DNA from: Kitasatospora indigofera
Lineage (GTDB): Bacteria; Actinomycetota; Actinomycetes; Streptomycetales; Streptomycetaceae
Assembly (NCBI RefSeq): GCF_014655955.1
Contig: NZ_BNBO01000036.1
Coordinates: forward strand, 1 to 64,000
Direction of reading: 5' to 3'
DNA length: 64,000 nt
Numbering within the stretch: position 1 is the first letter of the stretch; every line of letters starts with the position of its first letter. The translations under genes were made by a program, and so were the position numbers. Under the pieces are notes generated by a model, which was not told where the DNA came from, did no database searches, and saw only the letters and a list, made by a program, of their open reading frames with translations. Shown in pieces: positions 22,863-30,715 of this stretch.

Positions 22863-23894
22863 TCAGGCGCCGGGGGGCGCGCTGCTGCCGCGGGGGACGA
22901 GCACCGGCGTGGGTGCCGGGCCCGAGGGGACGCTGGTGCGGTTGACCACGTCGAAGAGGGTCCGGGTCACCTGGACGCCGTAGCCGTGCACGTCGTGGCT
23001 CATGGCGGAGAGCGTCGGGTGGGTGAGCCGGCACAGCTGCGAGTCGTCCCAGGCGATCAGGCTGAGATCCCTGGGCACCTGGAGCCCGAGCTCCGCCGCG
23101 ACCGCGATGCCGGCGACGGCCATGATGTCGTTGTCGTAGATGATCGCGGTGGGGCGTCGCTCCGGGGCGGCCAGCAGTCTGCGGGTGGCGCGGGCGCCGG
23201 CGTGGCCGGAGAAGTCGGTGGTGAGGGTGCGGGCCGGCTCCAGCCCGAGCTCCGCGGTGATCCGCTCCAGGGCGCGGGTGCGGATCGCGGTGTGCCCGAG
23301 GGCCGGGTCGCCGCCGACCCGGGCGATCCGCCGGTGGCCGAGGACGGCGAGGTAGCGCACCGCCTCCTCGATCGCGGCCGCGTCGTCCGTCCACACCGCG
23401 TCGACGGCCCGGCCGGCGAGGCCGGGGTGACCGGCGGCCACCGTCGGCATGCCGATCCGGGCGAGCGCGGGGATCCGGGGGTCGTCCTCGGTGAGGTCGA
23501 CCAGGATCGAGCCGCTGACCCGTCGGGTGCGCCACCACTCGCTCTGGACGGCGATCTCCTGGTCACGGTCGCGCACCAGGCGCAGCAGCAGGGACGCGGA
23601 GCGCTCCTGGAGCACGGCCTCGATGCCGGAGATGAACTCCATGTAGAAGGGTTCGAGGCCCAGTTGGCGGGCGGGCCGGGCGATGACCAGGCCGACGGTC
23701 TCGATCCGGCCGGCCGAGCCGGCGAGCCGGCGGGCGGCCTGGCTGGGTGTCCAGCCGAGTTCGGCGGCGGCGGCGCGGATCCGCTCGCGGGTGGGGAGGG
23801 CGAGGCCCGGGCGGTCGTTGAAGGCCATCGAGACCGCCCCGGCGGACACCCCGGCCCGGGCCGCGACGTCCCGGATGGTGACCCGCGGGCTCAT
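22863..23894 (-). CDS. LacI-family regulator (mannan locus, paralog 3)
   Basis: A 343-residue regulator with helix-turn-helix VTIRDVAARAGVSAGAVSMAFNDRPG. The sensor domain shares QSEWWRTRRVSGSILVDL, VWTDDAAA, PTAIIYDNDIMAVAG and WDDSQL with paralogs 1 and 2. Its N-terminal 20 residues are nearly the same as paralog 2, suggesting overlapping DNA targets. It lies directly behind the permease genes but a 13-bp hairpin intervenes, so it is probably transcribed mostly on its own. Likely a repressor of the adjacent transporter operon that responds to an imported oligosaccharide. Confidence 0.9.
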   Translation of the reverse strand: MSPRVTIRDVAARAGVSAGAVSMAFNDRPGLALPTRERIRAAAAELGWTPSQAARRLAGSAGRIETVGLVIARPARQLGLEPFYMEFISGIEAVLQERSASLLLRLVRDRDQEIAVQSEWWRTRRVSGSILVDLTEDDPRIPALARIGMPTVAAGHPGLAGRAVDAVWTDDAAAIEEAVRYLAVLGHRRIARVGGDPALGHTAIRTRALERITAELGLEPARTLTTDFSGHAGARATRRLLAAPERRPTAIIYDNDIMAVAGIAVAAELGLQVPRDLSLIAWDDSQLCRLTHPTLSAMSHDVHGYGVQVTRTLFDVVNRTSVPSGPAPTPVLVPRGSSAPPGA

Positions 23895-23916
23895 CGGTCC
23901 CCCTCGCCCGGTCCGG

Positions 23917-23951
23917 GGTACGGCACCGCGGCGCGGGTGCGGTGCCGTACC
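23917..23951 (-). terminator. 13-bp perfect hairpin after the permease operon
   Basis: GGTACGGCACCGC (23917-23929) pairs with GCGGTGCCGTACC (23939-23951) around 9 bases, 10 bases beyond the second permease stop. Confidence 0.85.
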
Positions 23952-23961
23952 GGGACGTCGG

Positions 23962-24843
23962 TCACTTCGTCGAGCCGGCGGCGAAGCCGCTGTAGATGAA
24001 GCGCTGCAGGGTGAGGAAGACCAGGAAGGTCGGCAGGATCACCAGGACGGTGCCGGCCGAGATGGTCTCCCAGTGGGCCCCGAAGGGGCCCTTGAAGCGG
24101 AACAGGGCGGTGGAGACGGTGCCGAGTTCGGAGTCCGGCATGTAGAGGAAGGGGATGTAGAAGTCGTTGTAGACGGTGATCCCCTTGATGATCACGACGG
24201 TGGCGACGGCGGGCTTGAGCATCGGGAGGATGATCCGCCGGTAGATGGTGAAGCTGTTCGCGCCGTCGAGCCGGGCGGCCTCGTCGAGGGAGACCGGGAT
24301 CGACCTGATGAACTGCAGGAAGACGTAGATCGAGACGATGTCGGTGCCGAGGTACAGCAGGATCGCCGCCCAGCGGGTGTTGAACGCCCCGAGGTCGTTG
24401 ACGATCTGGAAGGTCGCGACCTGGGTGGTGACGCCGGGCACCAGGGTGGCGACCAGGAACAGGCCCATCACGAGCTTCTTGAGGCGGAACTCGAAGCGGT
24501 CGATGGCGTAGGCGGTCATCGAGCCGATCAGGACGGTCCCGGTGGTGGAGATCACCAGGATGATCGCCGTGTTGACGAGGGCCTGGACCAGCCGGCCCTC
24601 CTGGAAGGCCGTCAGGTAGTTGCCGAAGTTGAACCAGTTGCCGGGCGGGGTGAGCGGCCCGGTGGTGGAGGCCTCCTTGTCGGTCTTGAGCGAGGTGAGG
24701 AACACCACGAGCAGCGGGACGAGGACGATCGCGCTGGCGATGACCAGCGAGAGGTACTTGGCGGTGCCGCCGACGGTGAAGCGGGCCCGGGGGCTCCGGC
24801 GGGCCCCGCGCCGGGCGGCGAGGGCGGTGTCAGGAGTGGTCAC
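23962..24843 (-). CDS. Sugar ABC transporter permease, MalG type
   Basis: A 293-residue inner-membrane permease with six predicted helices. The EAA loop that contacts the ATPase is SLDEAARLDGANSFTIYRRIILP. The GTG at 24843 overlaps the TGA of the upstream permease as GTGA, a translational coupling signal, and GGAGGGTGG lies just upstream. It acts with the MalF-type partner and the binding lipoprotein at 25899-27215. No ATPase gene is near, which is normal for streptomycete oligosaccharide importers that share MsiK. Substrate by context: manno-oligosaccharides. Confidence 0.92.
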   Translation of the reverse strand: MTTPDTALAARRGARRSPRARFTVGGTAKYLSLVIASAIVLVPLLVVFLTSLKTDKEASTTGPLTPPGNWFNFGNYLTAFQEGRLVQALVNTAIILVISTTGTVLIGSMTAYAIDRFEFRLKKLVMGLFLVATLVPGVTTQVATFQIVNDLGAFNTRWAAILLYLGTDIVSIYVFLQFIRSIPVSLDEAARLDGANSFTIYRRIILPMLKPAVATVVIIKGITVYNDFYIPFLYMPDSELGTVSTALFRFKGPFGAHWETISAGTVLVILPTFLVFLTLQRFIYSGFAAGSTK

Positions 24844-25799
24844 GACAGTTCCACCCTCTCCTCCGGCACCAGGCGGCGCTGGATCCAGGTGACGAGCAGG
24901 ATGAGCGCCAGCAGCACCACGGCGCTCGCGGAGGCGAGCCCGACCTTGTCGAACTTGAAGGCGAGGTTGACGGTCTGGATGACGAAGGTCTGGCTGCCGT
25001 TGGCGCCGCCGGTCATGATGTACGGGATCTCGAAGACGGCCAGCGAGCCGGAGATCGCGAGGATCACGCTGAGGCTGATGATCGGCTTGATGCTGGGGGC
25101 GATGATGTGCCGGAACTGCTGCCAGCGGTTGGCCCCGTCCAGCGAGGCCGCCTCGTAGAGGTGTCCCGGGATGGACTGGATCGCCCCGAGGAACAGCACC
25201 ATGTTCAGGCCCATGTAGCGCCAGACCGAGACGCCGGCCAGCGACTTGTTGACCAGGTCGGGGTCGCCGAGCCACATCTGCTTGCCGTGGTGGCCGAACG
25301 CGTCCAGCAGGGAGTCCAGGGTGCCGCCGGGCTGGAAGAAGTACAGGAAGACGAAGCCGATCGCGACGCCGTTCATCAGGTAGGGGAAGAACAGGATCCC
25401 CTTGAAGACGTTGCGGAACCTGGTGTTGAAGCTCAGCACCGTCGCGAAGTAGAGGGCCGCCGCGATCTGCACGAAGGACGCCGTCAGGTACACGCCGCTG
25501 ACCAGGAAGACCTTGAACAGCTCGGGCCGGGTGAACAGCTCCAGGTAGTTGTCGGCGCCGACGTTCTCACTGGTGGGGCTGATGCCGTCCCAGTCGGTGG
25601 CGCTGTAGCCGAACATGTCGATGATCGGCAGGTAGGTGAAGGCCACCAGCAGGGTGAGCGGGACCAGCAGGTAGAGCCAGGGGGTGAACCACCAGTGCCT
25701 GCGGGTGGTCCGCCGGTGGAGGGCCGGCTTCGTCGGTGCAGCCGGGGCGGCCGGGGCCGGGGCGGGCCCCCGCTTCCTGTCCTTCTGCAGTGCAGTCAT
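24840..25799 (-). CDS. Sugar ABC transporter permease, MalF type
   Basis: A 319-residue inner-membrane permease. The first 35 residues are basic and Pro/Ala-rich, then WWFTPWLYLLVPLTLLVAFTYLP starts the first of six helices. The EAA loop is HLYEAASLDGANRWQQFRHIIAP. AAGGAACG precedes the ATG at 25799. It lies between the binding-protein gene (99 bases away) and the MalG-type gene, with which it overlaps by 4 bases. The gene order is the standard CUT1 order. The substrate is inferred to be manno-oligosaccharides. Confidence 0.92.
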   Translation of the reverse strand: MTALQKDRKRGPAPAPAAPAAPTKPALHRRTTRRHWWFTPWLYLLVPLTLLVAFTYLPIIDMFGYSATDWDGISPTSENVGADNYLELFTRPELFKVFLVSGVYLTASFVQIAAALYFATVLSFNTRFRNVFKGILFFPYLMNGVAIGFVFLYFFQPGGTLDSLLDAFGHHGKQMWLGDPDLVNKSLAGVSVWRYMGLNMVLFLGAIQSIPGHLYEAASLDGANRWQQFRHIIAPSIKPIISLSVILAISGSLAVFEIPYIMTGGANGSQTFVIQTVNLAFKFDKVGLASASAVVLLALILLVTWIQRRLVPEERVELS

Positions 25800-25898
25800 C
25801 TTCGTTCCTTCGTTGGATCAAGCGCCCGGAGTGCGGCGCGGCGGGCCCGCGGGGTGGGGAGGTGACGGGCGGGTCGCCGCGCCGCCGGCCGGGGTGCG

Positions 25899-27215
25899 TC
25901 AGCCCGTGACCGTCTTCTGCGAGGCGGCCCACTTCTTGTTGAGGTCGGCGAAGTAGCTGTTCATGTCGCCCGGCGCCGCGCCACGGGCGGTGTCGACGAG
26001 CTTCTGCCGGTAGTCCGGGCTGCCCAGACCGATCTCGGAGCCCTTGTCGATCTTGCTGATGACGGCGGCGTTCTGCTGGTTCTGGCCGAGCAGCAGCGTG
26101 ACGCCCTGCGCCTCGAAGGGCTTCAGGGAGGCCGGCAGGGTGCTGCCCTTGACCGAGGAGACGGCCTGCTCGGCCTGCGCGCTGCCGGACTTGTTCAGGA
26201 ACCAGTCGATCCAGGCGCGCGCGGCCTCCTTGTTCTTGGAGTGCACGTTGACCGCGTACTTGTAGTCGGGCTGGATGATGGTGCAGAGCTTGCCGCCGGC
26301 CGCCTGCGGGAACGGCATGAAGCCGATGTCGTCCGGGTTCTGGCCGGCGGCGGTGGCGGCGGCCTGCATCTGCGGGACGGCCCAGGAGCCGAGCAGCATG
26401 GCGCCGATCCTGCCGGTGCCCAGCAGCGTCTTGGACTTCTCCCAGTTGGTGGTGGTCGGGTCGTCCTCGCTGAGCTTCTCGTGGACGGTGTTGTACAGCA
26501 GGCCGTCGATGGCGTTGAGGTCCTGCCCGGCCGCCCACGGCTCCGCGGTGGTGGAGAGCTTGTCCTTGCCGCCCTGGTCGCAGCTCGGGCCGCCGATGTT
26601 GTCGGTCCACTTCTGCAGCGGCCAGGCGTCCTTGTAGTTCGTGTAGTACGGGATCGCCTGGCCCTTGGCCTTGATGGCCTTCAGGTCGTCGATGAACTCC
26701 TGGGTGCTCTTCGGCCACTGGGTGACGCCGGCCTGCTGCCAGACGGCCTTGTTGTAGACCAGGCCGGTGGCGGTGCCGTAGTTGGCGATGCCGTAGACCT
26801 TGTCCTTGACGGTGGTGTAGTCCGTCCAGTTGTAGGTCTTGGAGAGCTCGGCCGAGTCGCCCAGGGGCGAGAAGAAGGTCGGGTACTGGGTGATCGACAC
26901 GTTGTCCGGGATGAGCAGCACGTCACCGTAGTTCTCGGTGTTCATGCGGATCTTGACTTCACCCTCGTAGTCGGTGAGGCCCTCGAACTTGACGTTCACG
27001 TTGGGGTAGGTCCGGCTGAACTCGTCGGCGTACTTCTTGAGCGAGCCGTCCTTGATCTGGTCGGTGCGGTTCGTCAGCACCGTGATGTCGCCGGAGACCT
27101 TCGCCGGATCCGCGGCGGCCGACGCGGCCGAGGACGACGTCCCGCCACTGCCTCCGCTACAGGCCGTGAGCACAACCATGGTCGCAGCCGCGACGGCCAC
27201 CCATCCTCTGCGCAT
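25899..27215 (-). CDS. Sugar ABC transporter substrate-binding lipoprotein
   Basis: A 438-residue lipoprotein. The signal MRRGWVAVAAATMVVLTAC ends in a lipobox with Cys19. The mature protein is a family 1 binding protein with GDITVLTNRTDQ, GLTDYEGEVKIRMNT, YYTNYKDAWPLQKW and DIGFMPFP. It shares these with the lipoprotein at 14494-15804. The ATG at 27215 was chosen for the signal sequence and AAGGAA 8 bases upstream; upstream in-frame codons lack signal character. First gene of a binding protein-permease-permease operon. The promoter has an operator directly against its -35 element. Confidence 0.92.
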   Translation of the reverse strand: MRRGWVAVAAATMVVLTACSGGSGGTSSSAASAAADPAKVSGDITVLTNRTDQIKDGSLKKYADEFSRTYPNVNVKFEGLTDYEGEVKIRMNTENYGDVLLIPDNVSITQYPTFFSPLGDSAELSKTYNWTDYTTVKDKVYGIANYGTATGLVYNKAVWQQAGVTQWPKSTQEFIDDLKAIKAKGQAIPYYTNYKDAWPLQKWTDNIGGPSCDQGGKDKLSTTAEPWAAGQDLNAIDGLLYNTVHEKLSEDDPTTTNWEKSKTLLGTGRIGAMLLGSWAVPQMQAAATAAGQNPDDIGFMPFPQAAGGKLCTIIQPDYKYAVNVHSKNKEAARAWIDWFLNKSGSAQAEQAVSSVKGSTLPASLKPFEAQGVTLLLGQNQQNAAVISKIDKGSEIGLGSPDYRQKLVDTARGAAPGDMNSYFADLNKKWAASQKTVTG

Positions 27216-27303
27216 CTTCGCTGTTCCTTCGCGCTGATCGTCATTGACTTCGGGAAGCGGCGCCCAGGTCGAGGGTTTGAGCTCCCGGGGCCGTTGGACG
27301 CTT

Positions 27304-27355
27304 AACGTAGACGTCATATCCCGGCCATGTCCATAGACCGGTCAATAACGTTATT
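27304..27355 (-). promoter_or_regulatory. Promoter and operators of the manno-oligosaccharide importer
   Basis: Minus strand: TGGACA (27333-27328), 18 bases, TACGTT (27309-27304). The operator TAGACCGGTCAA (27334-27345) touches the -35, the same geometry as at the beta-mannosidase gene. A perfect palindrome AATAACGTTATT (27344-27355) overlaps its outer end. Confidence 0.65.
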
Positions 27356-27384
27356 CAGCGGTTCTGTTAAGGATCAAGGCCTAC

Positions 27385-27465
27385 TTGACTAAACCTTTAC
27401 CTAACTTATGTCGATTTAGTCTCGTTGCCCGAACGTCATCGGGGATCCCTGGACAACGTTGTCCA
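27385..27465 (+). promoter_or_regulatory. Promoter region of the ROK kinase gene with dyads
   Basis: TTGACT (27385-27390), 16 bases, TATGTC (27407-27412). Arms GACTAAA (27387-27393) and TTTAGTC (27415-27421) flank the core. A perfect 16-bp palindrome TGGACAACGTTGTCCA (27450-27465) lies in the predicted leader and looks like a LacI- or ROK-type operator. Confidence 0.55.
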
Positions 27466-27550
27466 TCGGAGCGAGAATCAGCCGGACCGGACGGGCAGAC
27501 CCATGCCCGGACCCGGGAGCCCATCCAGCCCCGATCGCGGAGACGTCACA

Positions 27551-28552
27551 ATGAGTTACGAACTGGCCGGGGTCGTCGACAGCCGGCACGCACTCGCGCA
27601 CCCCCTGCTGGCAGCCGTCGACGTCGGGGGGACGAAGATCGCGGGCGGCCTGGCCGACCGGGACGGCGGCCTCTTGCACCAGGTCCAGCTGCCCACCCCC
27701 GCGCGCGGCGGCGCCCGTGAGGTCATGGCCGTCGTGGACCAGGTGCTGGACCTGCTCGCGCGGCACCCGCTGTGGGCCTCGGTACGCGCCGTCGGCATCG
27801 GCAGCGCCGGCCCCGTGGACATCCAGGCCGGCACCGTCAGCCCCGTGAACATCCCCGCCTGGCGCGGCTTCCCGCTGCGCTCCGAGGTCGCCGCCCACCC
27901 GGCCGTCGACGGCCTCCCCGTCGCCCTCGGCGGCGACGCCGTGGCGATGACCGCCGCCGAACACTGGCGCGGCGCCGCCCGCGACCACCGCAACGCCCTC
28001 TGCCTGGTGGTCTCCACCGGCGTCGGAGCAGGCCTGATCATCGACGGCTCCCTGCACACCGGCCCCAGCGGCAACGCCGGCCACCTCGGCCACATCAGCG
28101 TCGACCTCGACGGCCGCCCCTGCCCCTGCGGATCGCGCGGCTGCCTCGAAGGACTCGCCAGCGGGACCGCCATCACCCGCACCGCCCTCGAAGGGGGCTG
28201 GCAGCCCGCCGGCCACGACACCTCCGCCGGCGCGGTCGCCACCGCCGCCCGGGCCGGCCACCCCGCCGCCCGGCACGCCTACGACCGCGCGGCCCAGGCG
28301 CTCGCCGCCGGCATCGCCGCCACCGCCACCCTGGTCGAGATCGACACCGCCGTCGTCGGCGGCGGCGTCGCCAAGGCCGGCGACGTCCTCTTCGACCCGC
28401 TGCGCCGGCACCTGGCCACCTACGCCGCGCTGCCCTTCGCCGCCCACCTCACCGTGACCCCCGCCCTGCTCGGCACCGACGCCGGCCTGATCGGCGCCGC
28501 GGCGCTGGCACTCCCCCTGCTGGCCTCCCCCACCGCGGTCGCCGGTCGTTGA
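27551..28552 (+). CDS. ROK-family sugar kinase, probable mannokinase or glucokinase
   Basis: A 333-residue cytoplasmic kinase. The phosphate-binding motif DVGGTKIAGG is near residue 21. The ROK zinc site CPCGSRGCLEG is at about 192-202 and the sugar-binding GNAGHLGHISVD precedes it. There is no helix-turn-helix, so it is a kinase, not a ROK repressor. In this place it would phosphorylate mannose released by the GH2 enzyme, giving the substrate of ManA. Glucose is an equally possible substrate on sequence alone. The ATG at 27551 has CGGAG 9 bases upstream. It is divergent from the importer operon. Confidence 0.85.
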   Translation: MSYELAGVVDSRHALAHPLLAAVDVGGTKIAGGLADRDGGLLHQVQLPTPARGGAREVMAVVDQVLDLLARHPLWASVRAVGIGSAGPVDIQAGTVSPVNIPAWRGFPLRSEVAAHPAVDGLPVALGGDAVAMTAAEHWRGAARDHRNALCLVVSTGVGAGLIIDGSLHTGPSGNAGHLGHISVDLDGRPCPCGSRGCLEGLASGTAITRTALEGGWQPAGHDTSAGAVATAARAGHPAARHAYDRAAQALAAGIAATATLVEIDTAVVGGGVAKAGDVLFDPLRRHLATYAALPFAAHLTVTPALLGTDAGLIGAAALALPLLASPTAVAGR

Positions 28553-28594
28553 CCACGCGCGACGGGCCGGGCGGGCGGTCCCGCTCCCGGGCCC

Positions 28595-28629
28595 CGGGCC
28601 CCGGGCAGCCGAACGGCGCCCGGGGCCCG
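28595..28629 (+). terminator. 12-bp perfect hairpin after the ROK kinase
   Basis: CGGGCCCCGGGC pairs with GCCCGGGGCCCG around 11 bases. CCCGACGCTTTT follows twice (28626-28637 and 28643-28654), giving two T tracts. Confidence 0.85.
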
Positions 28630-29141
28630 ACGCTTTTCCCGGCGCCCGACGCTTTTCAGGGCGCCCCACGGCCCGTCCGGCCCGTCCGGACCTTCCGGCT
28701 CCGCGGCGGGGTCGCGGCGGGACCGGGACGGGGTCGGGGCGGTGGCCGGGGGCGACCGGCGGCCGGCGGACGACCGCCGCGACCACCGAGGGAAGACCGC
28801 CGGTCGTCGACGGAGCACCGCCGACGCGTGCGGCGACCCGTCGTCCGGGCGGATCCGACCGAGCACCGTGCCGCCCGAGCACCTTCGCCGGCGCCGTCCT
28901 GACCGGTCAGGGATGTGCCCCGCAGGCACCGCAGGCGCCCGCAGGCCCCGGAGGCAAGCGGCTGCCGGTGCGGGCGTGGCGGACGCGCGCACCGGCAGCC
29001 CGGTGGATGGCAGGATCACCGCCCCTCAACGGCTCACTGCCGCCGCCCCGACTCGGATCCCGGCCGCGCCGTGGTGCGAAGTGCGGCGGCTCATGGGGGA
29101 ATCCTCGGCGTGACGGAGTCTCACGGCACCGGGCGGGCCGA

Positions 29142-29213
29142 ACCGGCCTGGCCGGGCGCCCGGCCAGGCCGGTGATCGAGCCCCGCCGGGAGTTCCAGGG
29201 CAGCCCGGCGGGG
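29142..29213. terminator. Two consecutive strong hairpins
   Basis: ACCGGCCTGGCCGGG (29142-29156) pairs exactly with 29159-29173. CCCCGCCGGG (29181-29190) pairs with CCCGGCGGGG (29204-29213). No annotated gene ends at either side, so the transcript they would terminate is unknown. Confidence 0.55.
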
Positions 29214-29401
29214 AGGCCGAGGGTGCCGCCCGGCGCAGGGAGTAACACCCTCTTCCACAATCAGCATTTTCCAACATTTACCAACGAAAGACAAGAGCCG
29301 CCGGTAGCGCCGACGGCCCCCGGAGCAACCTTCGGCCTTCCCGGAGCCATGGCGTGGAGCGGCCGAACGGGCCCGCCGGACCATCCGGCGATCCGCCGCG
29401 G

Positions 29402-29449
29402 CCGCACCACCTATCGACCGCACCACCTATCGACCGCATCACCTGTCGG
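29402..29449. repeat. Three tandem 16-bp direct repeats upstream of the DeoR gene
   Basis: CCGCACCACCTATCGA occurs at 29402 and 29418 exactly, then as CCGCATCACCTGTCGG at 29434. A degenerate fourth unit (CCCGACTACCTACGAT) follows at 29450. Such iterated sites are typical for cooperative regulator binding. Confidence 0.8.
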
Positions 29450-29826
29450 CCCGACTACCTACGATGCCCGCAGGCTCTACCGGAACCGTGTCGCTTCGGT
29501 GTCCTCAGTGGTGTCGCAACGGGCCTGCGCGGCGGGCGGAATGGAAGCACCCCGGCCTGGCGCGTCCAGCACCCGGGCCACGTCCACCGCCCGGGCCGGG
29601 CTCCGCGGAGCCGCCCGCAGCGGGTGATCGAAGCCGAGAATGGAGCTGACCGATGGACCCGGCCACCCCCGCCGTCCCGTTCGCACCCACCCCCCGGGAG
29701 GCCGGCGCACGGGGCTTCGACGCGGTCGCCCGCCTCCGACGCCGGAACCGTCTGCACACCGCGGATTGCCACTGCAGTACATTCATGCCGACGGACGACA
29801 CTCTCGACGGCGGGTCTGGGGAACTG

Positions 29827-30657
29827 GTGGCTGATCAAGGACTGCTCGCACATCAGCGCCGCGCGCTGATCATGGAGGCGATCCGGCGCGACGGAGCCGT
29901 CCGCGTCTCGGACCTGGTCGAGCAGCTCGGCGTGTCCGACATGACCGTCCGGCGCGACCTGGACGCCCTCGCCCGCAGCCGCGACGTGGAGAAGGTGCAC
30001 GGCGGCGCAGTGGGGCTGGCCGGCCGCACCGGCGACGAGGTCGGCTTCGCGGCCAAGAGCAGCCTGGAAACGTCCGCCAAGCGGGCCATCGCGGAGGCGG
30101 CCGCCCTGTTGGTGACGCCCGGCAGCGTGGTCGCACTGGGCGGCGGCACCACGGTGCACGCCGTCGCCGCCCAGCTGGTGAACGTGCCCGGGCTGACCGT
30201 GGTGACCAACTCCCTGCCGATCGCCCACCTGCTGGAGTCCGAGGGCGTCAAGACCCCGACCTCGCCGTCCGTGCTGCTCACCGGCGGGGCGCCGACCCCC
30301 TCGCAGGTGCTGGTCGGGCCGCTCGCCGACATGGTGATCGGGTCGCTCCACGTCGACCTGCTGATCCTCGGGACGCACGGCGCCTCCGCCCGGGCCGGCC
30401 TGACCACGCCCAACCTGGCCGAGGCGCAGACCAACCGGGCCCTGATCGGGTGCGCCCGGCGGGTGGCCGTGGTCGCCGACCACACCAAGTGGGGCGTGAC
30501 CGGCCTGAGCAGCTTCGCCGGACTGCACGAGGTGGACCACTTCGTCACCGACGGCGGACTGAAGGCGGAGGACCGCTCGGCCCTCGCCGAGGCGGTCGGC
30601 GAACTGGTGATCACGGAGTCCTCCGACGCCTCAGGCACGGAGATGCTGCCCGGCTAG
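29827..30657 (+). CDS. DeoR-family transcriptional regulator
   Basis: A 276-residue regulator. The N-terminal winged helix (AHQRRALIMEAIRRDGAVRVSDLVEQLGVSDMTVRRDLDALARSRDVEKVHGGAV) is a textbook DeoR domain. The C-terminal sensor has the phosphosugar-isomerase-like SVVALGGGTTVHAVAAQL, TVVTNSLPIAHLL and VVADHTKWG. DeoR proteins usually sense sugar phosphates. The GTG at 29827 was chosen because it starts shortly before the conserved helix and has a GGGGAA upstream; ATG at 29785 would add 14 residues. No clear partner operon adjoins, so the target is unknown. Repeats at 29402-29449 may be its binding sites. Confidence 0.87.
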   Translation: MADQGLLAHQRRALIMEAIRRDGAVRVSDLVEQLGVSDMTVRRDLDALARSRDVEKVHGGAVGLAGRTGDEVGFAAKSSLETSAKRAIAEAAALLVTPGSVVALGGGTTVHAVAAQLVNVPGLTVVTNSLPIAHLLESEGVKTPTSPSVLLTGGAPTPSQVLVGPLADMVIGSLHVDLLILGTHGASARAGLTTPNLAEAQTNRALIGCARRVAVVADHTKWGVTGLSSFAGLHEVDHFVTDGGLKAEDRSALAEAVGELVITESSDASGTEMLPG

Positions 30658-30681
30658 ACCGCCGCCGACCGGCTCGCGCCG

Positions 30682-30715
30682 CCGCCCTCCCGGCCCTCCG
30701 CGGGCGGGAGGGCGG
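30682..30715 (+). terminator. 11-bp hairpin after the DeoR gene
   Basis: CCGCCCTCCCG (30682-30692) pairs with CGGGAGGGCGG (30705-30715), 25 bases after the stop. Confidence 0.8.

Larger units (their letters stand above)
28655..29826. other. Long gene-poor region
   Basis: No credible protein gene in about 1.1 kb; every open frame is Arg/Pro/Gly-rich shadow. It contains two consecutive hairpins (29142-29213), an AT-rich island (29248-29296) and 16-bp direct repeats (29402-29449). It lies between the ROK kinase terminator and the DeoR gene. Confidence 0.6.

Noticed and set aside
28626..28654. CCCGACGCTTTT direct repeat as regulator site
   Set aside because: It lies directly behind the ROK kinase hairpin and is more simply the T-rich tail of the terminator, duplicated.
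28742..29113. Small plus-strand ORF in the gene-poor region
   Set aside because: Arg/Ala/Pro low complexity, no ribosome binding site and overlapped by equally long frames on both strands.
29402..29449. CRISPR array
   Set aside because: Repeats are 16 bp head to tail without spacers, and no cas genes are present.
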